Shown here: positions 17,298 through 25,251 of the stretch, in pieces
How the letters are laid out: each line of letters starts with the position of its first letter
How positions within the stretch are numbered: position 1 is the stretch's first letter
From: an uncultured Hungatella sp.
GTDB lineage: Bacteria; Bacillota; Clostridia; Lachnospirales; Lachnospiraceae
NCBI GenBank assembly: GCA_947066955.1
Contig: CAMTAF010000002.1
Coordinates: forward strand, 1 to 64,000
Length of the DNA: 64,000 bases
Reading direction: 5' to 3'
Notes under the pieces: generated by a model
Database searches by the model: none
Seen by the model: the letters and a program-made list of their open reading frames with translations, nothing else
Told to the model about the DNA's origin: nothing
Position numbers and translations under genes: made by a program

Positions 17298-17309
17298 CAA
17301 ACACATCTG

Positions 17310-18686
17310 TTATTCAAAGACAACACATCCCACAACCTTCTTGCCCAGATCCTGAATCTTCTCCATCTCCAGCTCCACGGAACTGTACTTAGACAGGCCG
17401 CACTGCTCTACCAGAACCACGCCGTCGCACTCAGGAAGCTTCTTTAAGCTTTCTGCGTTCAAAAGCAGGTTGCCGCCGGACAGCACCTCCACATTCTCCA
17501 GCTTGCCCCTGAGCTTCTCTGCGACCTGGTCGATGAGATCCTTGTCAGCGCTCCCCGCAACCATAATGGACTTGGCGCCGTCTGTATAATTGTTGAGATT
17601 GGCGGAGATCAGTCCGTACTCTTCCTCCTCATCCTTGCCGCAGGCCCGGCCTTCCATCTCATTGAGCCATCTGTCGATCTTTCCGGCCTTCTTCGTCTTA
17701 GCCAAAGGCAGGGTTCCCAGCACCTTCAGCCTGAACCGGTTCTTCAGCTCTTTAGCCGAATACACCTTGTCGCTGAGCACAAACATCACGCAGGCAAAGA
17801 ACGCTATGGCGAACGCGCCCAGCACACATCCTACAATGCCGTATTTCGCGCCGCTTTTAAAGGCCGACATATAGGATGAAGCCGGTTTTTCAGGCTCCTC
17901 CATATCCTCGATCTCCCGGTTCTTTTCCTCCAGGCGGTCATTCAGGCTGATCAGGCGGTCGCTCTCGCTCTTCTGCCTGTCCGCCATAGACAGATCCACC
18001 AGAGAGCCCAGGCTTCTGTCCACCTCTGTCACCGTATGATTCACAATACTCCTCTGAACCTGATTCTTAAAGCCCTTTACCCCGTCCACAAACCGATCCA
18101 GCACTTCCTCGGCGCTCTTTTTGTCCTCATGCCTCACCTGGATGCTCAGAAGATTATTATTTCTGACCGAGATGGTCACAAGCTCCTTTAAGAAACGGCT
18201 CTCCAGGTTCGACTCCTTAGCCACCTTGTCCATAAACTCCGCATTGGTCAGAGCAGACTGGTACAGCTGCAGAACGGCGCCTGTAAAGTCAGGATTCTGA
18301 TAGGTCATGCTGGGTATGATCTCATAGTCTGTCTTGATAAACAGCTCTGCCCTGGCCTCCCACACGTCGTAGGGGCTTAAGCTCATGAGAACGGATTTTT
18401 CCAGATACTCTTCCTGGTTGGCGATATCTTCTTTTATGTTCTCCAGCTCCCTGTCATTAGCCTCCACCTTCTTGTTGTAATTTCTCAGATCCTCCTCATA
18501 CTTTTCCTGAACCTCCTCCAGGGCATCCGGGTCGCTGAGAGCCCGAAAAGTGGTAACCGCCTTGTAGCCGCCCAAGGCCACCATGAGAACGACCGCAAGG
18601 ATCACCATGGGCCGCCACTTGTGAAGTACGGAAAACATCAGTTCCTTCAGATCAATCTCCTGCTCATATTCATTATTGTAGTCCAT
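17310..18686 (-). CDS. Wzz-type polysaccharide co-polymerase with a kinase-like C-terminal domain lacking a P-loop
   Basis: A 458-residue chain-length regulator of glycan polymerisation. The first membrane helix is at about 28-48 and the second at about 277-300. Between them lies a large extracytoplasmic helical region (EEVQEKYEEDLRNYN and onward). After the second helix comes VYSAKELKNRFRLKVLGTLPLAK, the linker normally joining the co-polymerase to a tyrosine kinase. The final 100 residues follow the kinase fold order (SIMVAGSADKDLIDQV near 365, CDGVVLVEQCGLSKYS near 420, VVGCVVFE) but have no Walker A lysine or tyrosine cluster. This looks like a fused, inactive kinase domain. AAAGGAG precedes the ATG. 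The next gene downstream of its promoter region is an initiating transferase. Confidence 0.85.
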   Translation of the reverse strand: MDYNNEYEQEIDLKELMFSVLHKWRPMVILAVVLMVALGGYKAVTTFRALSDPDALEEVQEKYEEDLRNYNKKVEANDRELENIKEDIANQEEYLEKSVLMSLSPYDVWEARAELFIKTDYEIIPSMTYQNPDFTGAVLQLYQSALTNAEFMDKVAKESNLESRFLKELVTISVRNNNLLSIQVRHEDKKSAEEVLDRFVDGVKGFKNQVQRSIVNHTVTEVDRSLGSLVDLSMADRQKSESDRLISLNDRLEEKNREIEDMEEPEKPASSYMSAFKSGAKYGIVGCVLGAFAIAFFACVMFVLSDKVYSAKELKNRFRLKVLGTLPLAKTKKAGKIDRWLNEMEGRACGKDEEEEYGLISANLNNYTDGAKSIMVAGSADKDLIDQVAEKLRGKLENVEVLSGGNLLLNAESLKKLPECDGVVLVEQCGLSKYSSVELEMEKIQDLGKKVVGCVVFE

Positions 18687-18747
18687 GTGTTAAATCTCCT
18701 TTACTCTTCTTATCTTGTTGGCATGTCCTGCCGGGACAGACAGGTCT

Positions 18748-20163
18748 CTACCTGGAACCCTGTCCCGTGAGAACTACTTTGACCGTCATGATCAAAATCT
18801 TAATATCCTGCAGAATCGACCAGTTGTCGATATACTGCATATCCAGCTTCACCACTTCATCAAAGTCCTTGATATTGCTGCGGCCGCTGATCTGCCACAT
18901 CCCTGTAAGGCCTGGCGTCATGCTCAGGCGGCACTTGTGCTTAGCCTCATACTGTTCAAATTCATCCACCGTAGGCGGCCTGGTGCCCACCAGGCTCATA
19001 TCGCCTTTGAGCACGTTCCAGAACTGAGGCAATTCGTCGATGCTGGTCTTTCGGATAAACTTGCCCACTCTGGTGATCCGGGGATCATCCTCCATCTTGA
19101 ACATGAGGCCGCTGACCTCATTTTTTTCCATGAGGGCTTTCTTCCTGGCCTCGGCATCCTGATACATGGACCGGAATTTATAAAAGGTAAACTTCCGCCC
19201 GTTCTTTCCCACTCTTGTCTGACCAAAAAACACAGGTCCGGGGGAGTCCAGCTTAATCGCCGGCGCCACAAAGACCGTGGCTATGGCAAGGATCACCATC
19301 CCCACCAGGCTTCCCACTACATCTAAGGCTCTCTTGGCCGCCATCTCCCTGGTGGAAAACAGATTCCTGGCAAATGTCACCACCGCGTACTTTCCCACCC
19401 GGTTTAAGTTCTTTTTGCCTGTGTGGGAGATATCGAACACATCAATATTAATGTCCACGATGACCCCCATCTGCTCCAGTTCCCTCACCCAGGTTTCCAG
19501 CAGAGGCGTCCGTCTCATCTCACCGTCGATGATGAATACCTCGTCCACACCGTTATGTATCACATAATCCAGAAGAGAATCCCGGTCCGCCACCACAGGA
19601 ATTCCGGAGATCTCCTTTTTCACTTTTCCGTCTGTGAGGGCGATACCCACAATCAGGCGGTTCCACTCTTTGTAATCCACAATATCCCTGATCACATTTT
19701 CCGCCTGGCCTGAGGTGGTAACGATGAGCAGGCGGCTGCTGTACTTGCTCCTCTTGTAGCCGGTGAGCATACACTGCTTGAAAATAAGCCTGGCAGCATA
19801 CATCACAATGGTGTTGGTGACAATAAAGTAACCAAAGATCAGCCTTGACATCTCGCTGCTCCGGTGGATCAGAAACAAGATTAAAATCAGCGACAGGCTG
19901 AACACCACTTCCGCTTTAATGACATTCTCAAACTCCTCAAAGGCGCCCCTTCTGAAAAAATGATCATTAAAATCTCCAAAAATATTAATCGCCGCATACA
20001 GCGCAAACATAAATGCCAGCAGCCACATCTGGTCGCCCCGGCTGTCCCTCCCGTAAATCAGGCCATAGCGCAGCCAGAACGCAACTGCCAGGCTGATGGC
20101 TATGCTCATAATGTCCAACCCTAAAATCAAAACATTTTCAAAGGCTCTTCTCTTTTGATACAT
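18748..20163 (-). CDS. Polyprenyl-phosphate hexose-1-phosphate transferase (second initiating transferase)
   Basis: A 471-residue enzyme of the same superfamily as 2692-4110 but clearly different in sequence. Four to five N-terminal helices and a central nucleotide-binding-like domain (RLLIVTTSGQAENV near 150) precede the catalytic part. That part has YKFRSMYQDAE, DELPQFWNVLKGDMSLVGTRPP and TPGLTGMWQISGRS, an arrangement common in galactose- or glucose-1-phosphate transferases. I start it at 20163 (MYQKRRAFENV), where GGGAG lies seven bases upstream; the frame is open to an ATG at 20205 that has no ribosome site. It precedes the chain-length regulator by 61 bases, so the two form an operon. 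Confidence 0.9.
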   Translation of the reverse strand: MYQKRRAFENVLILGLDIMSIAISLAVAFWLRYGLIYGRDSRGDQMWLLAFMFALYAAINIFGDFNDHFFRRGAFEEFENVIKAEVVFSLSLILILFLIHRSSEMSRLIFGYFIVTNTIVMYAARLIFKQCMLTGYKRSKYSSRLLIVTTSGQAENVIRDIVDYKEWNRLIVGIALTDGKVKKEISGIPVVADRDSLLDYVIHNGVDEVFIIDGEMRRTPLLETWVRELEQMGVIVDINIDVFDISHTGKKNLNRVGKYAVVTFARNLFSTREMAAKRALDVVGSLVGMVILAIATVFVAPAIKLDSPGPVFFGQTRVGKNGRKFTFYKFRSMYQDAEARKKALMEKNEVSGLMFKMEDDPRITRVGKFIRKTSIDELPQFWNVLKGDMSLVGTRPPTVDEFEQYEAKHKCRLSMTPGLTGMWQISGRSNIKDFDEVVKLDMQYIDNWSILQDIKILIMTVKVVLTGQGSR

Positions 20164-20193
20164 CTCTCCACTCCCATAACAGTCGTATCTGCC

Positions 20194-20202
20194 ATTATAG
20201 CA
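20194..20202 (-). promoter_or_regulatory. Extended -10 promoter for the transferase/co-polymerase operon
   Basis: Minus-strand TGCTATAAT fits the extended -10 consensus, about 30 bases upstream of the ATG at 20163. Confidence 0.5.
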
Positions 20203-20545
20203 CAAATTTTACTATAATGCTTTATTTTTACTTCTTTTTTTCCCTTTTTAGACACTTTTGTCTATTTCGTATATTTTTGCAGGCCTTTGAAAACGCTGTT
20301 TCGTGCAAAATATGTATTGTTATTTATTTCACAGGCATTGCAAACTTATGTCAACAACCATTCTACCACATTCTGCCGCATTACAACAGTAAATTTTTTG
20401 AAATATGACAGGAAATTGCTAGAAACAGCGCTATTCATTTCCTTACATTCCAAATGATGGGGTTTTAAATCGCCGTAATCCACTTATGGATAATATACTT
20501 ATCTGAACAAGGGATGTTTAATAAAGGTATAAAGGAGGGCTACCA
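20203..20545. other. AT-rich divergent intergenic region
   Basis: About 340 bases between the transferase operon and the small HTH gene. It is AT-rich with T-runs near 20220-20250. A TATACT at 20494-20499 may serve the HTH gene, and AAAGGAGGG precedes its ATG. I see no gene or strong hairpin in the rest. Confidence 0.4.
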
Positions 20546-20818
20546 ATGATTACTTATGAGCCACTATGGAAAACCATGAAAGAGAAACAGGTCAGCCAGT
20601 ACCGTCTCATTACAAAATACGGTTTCAGTTCTGGTCAGATCAACCGCCTGAAAAAGAACCAGTATGTGTCTACTCACACCATTGGTGTGTTATGTACCAT
20701 CTTGAAATGCTCTGTAGAGGATGTTATGGAGTTTCGCATGGATAACAGCGAATACGCGTTTCCGTCTCCGGAAATGTACGAAGGCCACGCCGATCATTCC
20801 CCCGGTCCTCAGGCATAA
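20546..20818 (+). CDS. Small Cro/C1-type HTH DNA-binding protein
   Basis: A 90-residue protein with a single helix-turn-helix of the short Cro/XRE type. The order is MKEKQVSQYRLITKYG, FSSGQINRLKKNQYVS, THTIGVLCTILKCSVEDVM. The C-terminal 25 residues are acidic and probably disordered. AAAGGAGGG lies before the ATG. Such proteins repress or tune nearby promoters; the divergent transferase operon is the obvious candidate, but its target is not shown by sequence. Repeat R1 copy b follows the stop directly. Confidence 0.8.
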   Translation: MITYEPLWKTMKEKQVSQYRLITKYGFSSGQINRLKKNQYVSTHTIGVLCTILKCSVEDVMEFRMDNSEYAFPSPEMYEGHADHSPGPQA

Positions 20819-20905
20819 AAGCTGTGGAAGTTTGCCGCCAAAGCGGCGCACAGGCCTCGCGGCGGGCAGGGGAAAATCCTCCCCTGCTCCATTGCGCGCG
20901 GCCGT
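20819..20905. repeat. Dispersed repeat R1, copy b (diverged)
   Basis: It carries the same order as the other R1 copies: a GCCGCCAAAGCGGC-type hairpin, then GCAGGGG..CCCCTGC with a short loop, then CCATTGCGCGCGGC. It fills the gap between the convergent HTH and AraC genes and probably ends transcription from both sides. Confidence 0.6.
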
Positions 20906-20910
20906 GCCTC

Positions 20911-21768
20911 TCACCACATCCTCCGGTATTCTCCCGGCGCCGCTCCCTCTACCTTTTTAAACACCCGGGCAAAATATGCCGGCTCATCAATGCCGCACCG
21001 GCGGCCCACCTCCTCCACAGTCAGATCGGTGAACCTTAAAAGCTGCTTGGCGTGAGTCACCCGGACCTGGGCCAGGTAACTGTTGACAGAGGTTCCAAAC
21101 TGCTCTTTAAAAATCCTGGTAAGGTAAAATTTATTAATAAAAAATTTTCCGGCCAGCCCATCTAATGTGATCCTCTCTCTGTAATGTTCATCCAGATACT
21201 CTTTTACATGCTGGAGGGACTGCCTCTTTGACCCAATATGTGTATTGTATTCCGGATGCCAGCTTTCTGCCATGAGAAACGCCAAAAGGCTGGTTATTTT
21301 TTCAAATATATGCATATCTCTGATATAGTCCGAGGATCCGGCGATCTGGTACAGCTGGTCCAAAATCTCCCCACACACTCCGGGGTCATGGGGACGGAAC
21401 ACAGGTCTTCCCCCTCTCTCCACATATTTCTCATAGATTCCCGTCATGTTGGGCCCGTAAAAATGGACCCACTTGAGAGTCCACAAATTTTCTGACGACC
21501 GGTGGGAGTAGGCCCTCCGGCAGTCCACAAACGCGCAGTCCCCCGCTGACAGATCAAAAGAGGTACCGTCATAAGTCAGATTGCCGGCGCCTTTTAAAAC
21601 CACCAGGAATAAATAAGATACCAGATCCTGTCTGCTGCTGGTATGAGGCATCAGGGCCTGGAGCTCCCCTGTCTCCTGGAGATGCAAAAGATTATTCCTA
21701 GCAAAATTGGAGGGCGTGTAGATAATTCTCTTGGCATTTACAAGGGTTCCCTGAAATAATGGATCCAT
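20911..21768 (-). CDS. AraC-family transcriptional regulator, likely regulator of the GDP-fucose operon
   Basis: A 285-residue regulator. An N-terminal cupin-like sensor (LVVLKGAGNLTYDGTSFDL, DCAFVDCRRAYSH) is followed by two helix-turn-helix motifs: ITLDGLAGKFFINKFYLTRIFK and LTVEEVGRRCGIDEPAYFARVFK. This is the layout of sugar-responsive AraC proteins. I start it at 21768 (MDPLFQGTL), with GGAGGAG six bases upstream; the frame extends to 21828 without a better site. It is divergent from gmd, and the shared 139-base region holds a two-half-site operator next to the gmd promoter. The signal sensed cannot be read from sequence; a sugar is the family norm. Confidence 0.87.
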   Translation of the reverse strand: MDPLFQGTLVNAKRIIYTPSNFARNNLLHLQETGELQALMPHTSSRQDLVSYLFLVVLKGAGNLTYDGTSFDLSAGDCAFVDCRRAYSHRSSENLWTLKWVHFYGPNMTGIYEKYVERGGRPVFRPHDPGVCGEILDQLYQIAGSSDYIRDMHIFEKITSLLAFLMAESWHPEYNTHIGSKRQSLQHVKEYLDEHYRERITLDGLAGKFFINKFYLTRIFKEQFGTSVNSYLAQVRVTHAKQLLRFTDLTVEEVGRRCGIDEPAYFARVFKKVEGAAPGEYRRMW

Positions 21769-21808
21769 AGGCTTCTCCTCCTTCTGTATTCCCATTTTAC
21801 CATATAAG

Positions 21809-21839
21809 TCAAGATTGTACCAGACCATATCAAGATTGT
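21809..21839. promoter_or_regulatory. AraC-type operator: two direct half-sites
   Basis: TCAAGATTGT occurs at 21809-21818 and again at 21830-21839, 21 bases (two helical turns) apart. It ends three bases before the -35 of the gmd promoter. Spacing and position are typical of activation by an AraC-family protein such as the divergent one. Confidence 0.65.
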
Positions 21840-21842
21840 GGA

Positions 21843-21871
21843 TTGAATAGCGGTTTCTCTTCCCTTACAAT
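21843..21871 (+). promoter_or_regulatory. Promoter of the GDP-fucose operon
   Basis: TTGAAT, 17-base spacer, TACAAT. The -10 lies 37 bases upstream of the gmd ATG and directly downstream of the operator half-sites. Confidence 0.65.
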
Positions 21872-21907
21872 GGAAATTAAGATTTAATGAAAAGGAGTCA
21901 AACCACC

Positions 21908-22951
21908 ATGAAAAAGGCATTGATCACAGGAATTACGGGCCAGGACGGCTCTTACCTGGCAGAATTTCTTTTAGAAAAAGGCTATGAGGTCCACGGAATT
22001 ACCAGGCGTGCCTCCATTTCCCATACAGGAAGGATCGACCATCTTCTCAGAGAGGGGGCTGTCACCATCCACGACGGAGACTTATCAGACGCCTCCTCCC
22101 TGATCCGTATCACCAATATTGTACAACCGGATGAGTTCTACAATTTAGCTGCCCAGTCCCACGTCCAGGTATCCTTTGACGTACCGGAGTATTCGGGAGA
22201 TGTGGATGCCTTAGGAGTCCTTCGGGCTCTGGAGGCCATCCACATCCTGGGCCTGGAAAAAAAGACCCGCTTCTATCAGGCTTCCACCTCTGAGCTCTAC
22301 GGCAAGGTGGAGGAAGTCCCCCAGAAAGAGACTACCCCCTTTCATCCCTACAGCCCCTACGCTGTGGCCAAACAGTACGGTTTCTGGATCACTAAGGAAT
22401 ACCGGGAGGCCTACGGCATGTTCGCTGTCAACGGAATCCTGTTTAACCACGAGTCAGAGCGGCGGGGCGAAAATTTTGTCACCAGAAAGATCACTCTGGC
22501 AGCGGGCCGCATCGCGGAGGGCCTCCAGGACCATCTGGAGCTGGGCAATTTGGACTCCCTCCGGGACTGGGGCTATGCCAAGGACTACGTGGAGTGTATG
22601 TGGCTCATGCTTCAGCAGGACAAACCGGAGGACTTCGTCATCGCCACCGGCACACAGCACACGGTTCGGGATTTTGCGGAAAAGGCTTTCAAAGCCAATG
22701 GATTTGATATATATTGGGAAGGAGAGGGGCTGCTGGAAAAGGGCTATGACGCCAAGACAGGGAAAATGCTGGTGTGCGTGAACCCGGCTTATTTCCGTCC
22801 CACGGATGTGGACAACCTGTGGGGCGATCCCACCAAGGCGAAAACCGTTCTCGGCTGGAACCCTCAAAAAACCAGCTATGAAGAGCTTGTGGCCATCATG
22901 GCGCGGCACGACAGAGAGCTGGCTAAAATAGAAGGGAAGAAAAGGCAATGA
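21908..22951 (+). CDS. gmd: GDP-mannose 4,6-dehydratase
   Basis: Converts GDP-mannose to GDP-4-keto-6-deoxymannose, the first committed step to GDP-fucose, in the cytoplasm. The 347 residues open with the Rossmann motif [18 protein letters not shown] and the family signature [15 protein letters not shown]. The catalytic region is [15 protein letters not shown] with [10 protein letters not shown] (Tyr-x3-Lys). [16 protein letters not shown] is the GDP-mannose-dehydratase block. I use the ATG at 21908, which follows AAGGAG; an ATG at 21887 has no ribosome site. It overlaps fcl by four bases (ATGA), so the two enzymes of the pathway are translated together. Confidence 0.95.
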   Translation: MKKALITGITGQDGSYLAEFLLEKGYEVHGITRRASISHTGRIDHLLREGAVTIHDGDLSDASSLIRITNIVQPDEFYNLAAQSHVQVSFDVPEYSGDVDALGVLRALEAIHILGLEKKTRFYQASTSELYGKVEEVPQKETTPFHPYSPYAVAKQYGFWITKEYREAYGMFAVNGILFNHESERRGENFVTRKITLAAGRIAEGLQDHLELGNLDSLRDWGYAKDYVECMWLMLQQDKPEDFVIATGTQHTVRDFAEKAFKANGFDIYWEGEGLLEKGYDAKTGKMLVCVNPAYFRPTDVDNLWGDPTKAKTVLGWNPQKTSYEELVAIMARHDRELAKIEGKKRQ

Positions 22952-23892
22952 TGGAAAAAAACGGGAAAATTTATGTGGCAGGCCACCGGGGCATGGTGGG
23001 CTCCGCCATTGTAAGAGAGCTGAAACGTCAGGGGTATCACAATATCATTACCCGGACTCACCAGGAACTGAACCTGTGCCGCCAGGAAGCGGTGGAACAG
23101 TTCTTTGCCCAGGAAAAACCGGAATACGTATTTCTTGCCGCCGCCAAGGTAGGGGGCATTGAAGCAAATCAGAGCGCCCTGGCTGACTTTATGTACGACA
23201 ACATGATCCTGGAGATGAATGTGATCCACTCAGCCTGGAAAAACGGATGCAAAAAGCTGGAGTTTTTAGGCTCCTCCTGCATCTACCCCCGCATGGCTCC
23301 CCAGCCCATGAAGGAAAGCTGCCTGCTGACCAGTGAGCTGGAAAAGAGCAACGAGGCCTACGCCCTGGCCAAGATCTCAGGGCTGAAATACTGCGAGTTT
23401 TTAAACCGGCAGTACGGCACCGACTATATCAGCGTCATGCCCACCAACCTCTACGGCCCCAACGACAATTACCATCCCACTCACAGCCATGTGCTTCCGG
23501 CCCTGATCCGCCGGTTCCACGAGGCAAAAGAAGCAGGACTTCCCTCTGTCACCTGCTGGGGGGACGGAAGCCCTCTCCGGGAATTTCTGTATGTGGATGA
23601 TCTGGCGAACCTGTGCGTATTTCTCATGAATAACTACAGCGGCAACGAGACGGTCAACGCGGGAACCGGCAAGGAGCTGACCATCAAAGAGCTCACGGAG
23701 CTAGTGGCAAAGGTTATCGGCTATGAGGGCCGGATTCTCTGGGATCCGTCCAAGCCCAACGGCACTCCCAGAAAGCTTCTGGACGTGTCCAAAGCCGCTG
23801 CCCTGGGCTGGACCTACAAGACCCGGCTGGAGGATGGAATCCGCCTGGCCTACCAGGACTTTTTAAATAACCCCATGAGGGCTGAGAGGTGA
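22948..23892 (+). CDS. fcl: GDP-L-fucose synthase
   Basis: A bifunctional epimerase-reductase that turns GDP-4-keto-6-deoxymannose into GDP-L-fucose with NADPH. The 314 residues match the family length. The nucleotide site is [16 protein letters not shown] near 10-25. [17 protein letters not shown] near 107 has the catalytic Ser and Cys, and [16 protein letters not shown] has the Tyr-x3-Lys pair. The [12 protein letters not shown] segment is also diagnostic. It is the second gene of the GDP-fucose operon, eight bases before manC. GDP-fucose is presumably used by glycosyltransferases in the flanking loci. Confidence 0.95.
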   Translation: MMEKNGKIYVAGHRGMVGSAIVRELKRQGYHNIITRTHQELNLCRQEAVEQFFAQEKPEYVFLAAAKVGGIEANQSALADFMYDNMILEMNVIHSAWKNGCKKLEFLGSSCIYPRMAPQPMKESCLLTSELEKSNEAYALAKISGLKYCEFLNRQYGTDYISVMPTNLYGPNDNYHPTHSHVLPALIRRFHEAKEAGLPSVTCWGDGSPLREFLYVDDLANLCVFLMNNYSGNETVNAGTGKELTIKELTELVAKVIGYEGRILWDPSKPNGTPRKLLDVSKAAALGWTYKTRLEDGIRLAYQDFLNNPMRAER

Positions 23893-23899
23893 TCTCCAT

Positions 23900-25213
23900 A
23901 TGAATATTATCCTGCTGTCAGGCGGTTCGGGAAAGCGGCTGTGGCCTCTCTCCAATGATATCCGCTCCAAACAGTTTATCAAGATTTTTAAGACAAAAGA
24001 CGGACAGTACGAATCCATGGTCCAGCGGGTATACCGCCAGATCCTGGCCGCTGACCCGGAAGCTACGGTGACCATCGCTACATCCAGGGCTCAGGTTTCT
24101 TCTATTCACAACCAGCTTGGGGAGAAGGTGGGGATCTCTGTGGAGCCCTGCCGCAGGGACACCTTTCCCGCCATCGCCCTGGCCACCGCCTATCTCCATG
24201 ATGTCCAGGGAATTTCCGGAGATGACACCGTAGTGGTCTGCCCTGTGGACCCTTACGTGGAACAGGACTATTTCATGGCCCTGAAAAAATTAAGCCTGCA
24301 GGCCTCCACGGGAACCGCCAACTTAGTGCTCATGGGCATTGAGCCCACTTACCCCAGTGAAAAATACGGATACATTATCCCGGAAAACGACGAAACCATC
24401 AGTCCCGTCTCCACTTTTAAGGAAAAGCCAGACATGGAGACTGCCGGGAAATATATCCGCCAGGGGGCCTTGTGGAACGGAGGCGTGTTCGCCTACAAAT
24501 TGGACTATGTACTGAAAAAGGCCCATGAGCTCATCAATTTTACAGACTACGAAGATCTTTTTGCCAAATATGAGACCCTGGATAAAATCAGTTTTGACTA
24601 CGCGGTGGCAGAGAAGGAACAAGCCATCCAGGTTATGCGGTTCTCCGGCCAATGGAAGGACTTGGGGACATGGAACACCCTGACAGAGGCCATGGAAGAT
24701 CCCAGCATCGGAAAAGCCATCATGGATGAGAGCTGCGCCAATGTCCATGTAATCAATGAGTTGGATGTCCCTGTGCTGGCCATGGGGCTTCACGATGTGG
24801 TCATCTCCGCCAGCCCGGAGGGAATCCTGGTATCCGACAAGAGCCAGTCCAGCTACATCAAGCCCTTTGTGGACAAGATCAGCCAGAGAGTCATGTTCGC
24901 AGAAAAATCCTGGGGCAATTTCCGGGTTTTGGATGTGGAGGAAGAGAGCATGACCATGAAAGTCACTTTAAACGCCGGACACAGCATGAACTACCACAGC
25001 CATAAAAACCGGGATGAGGTGTGGCACGTGATCGCCGGAAAAGGCCGGGCCGTGGTGGACGGGCTGAACCAGGAGATCGAAGCCGGCCATGTGATCACCA
25101 TGAAAGCGGGATGCCGCCACACCGTGATCGCGGAGACGGAACTGAAGCTCATCGAGGTTCAGCTGGGAAAGGACATCAGCGTCCATGATAAGGAGAAGCA
25201 TGTTTTGGGGTAA
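23900..25213 (+). CDS. manC: Mannose-1-phosphate guanylyltransferase
   Basis: Makes GDP-mannose from mannose-1-phosphate and GTP, supplying gmd. The 437-residue protein begins with the nucleotidyltransferase motif LLSGGSGKRLWPLSND. It has SVEPCRRDTFPAIALA, a FKEKP variant of the sugar-binding motif near 174, and FDYAVAEK. Residues after about 340 form the cupin segment (MNYHSHKNRDEVWHVIAGKG) that in many ManC enzymes belongs to an isomerase half. Here it is only a short cupin, so phosphomannose isomerase activity is doubtful. AGAGGTGAT precedes the ATG. Confidence 0.93.
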   Translation: MNIILLSGGSGKRLWPLSNDIRSKQFIKIFKTKDGQYESMVQRVYRQILAADPEATVTIATSRAQVSSIHNQLGEKVGISVEPCRRDTFPAIALATAYLHDVQGISGDDTVVVCPVDPYVEQDYFMALKKLSLQASTGTANLVLMGIEPTYPSEKYGYIIPENDETISPVSTFKEKPDMETAGKYIRQGALWNGGVFAYKLDYVLKKAHELINFTDYEDLFAKYETLDKISFDYAVAEKEQAIQVMRFSGQWKDLGTWNTLTEAMEDPSIGKAIMDESCANVHVINELDVPVLAMGLHDVVISASPEGILVSDKSQSSYIKPFVDKISQRVMFAEKSWGNFRVLDVEEESMTMKVTLNAGHSMNYHSHKNRDEVWHVIAGKGRAVVDGLNQEIEAGHVITMKAGCRHTVIAETELKLIEVQLGKDISVHDKEKHVLG

Positions 25214-25251
25214 TTCCGGCGCGTGCCATTACCAAAAAAGGAGGCAGGAAA

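Noticed and set aside
17112..17355. Two short frames on opposite strands with similar peptides
   Set aside because: Both are produced by the 21-base perfect inverted repeat of the bidirectional terminator.
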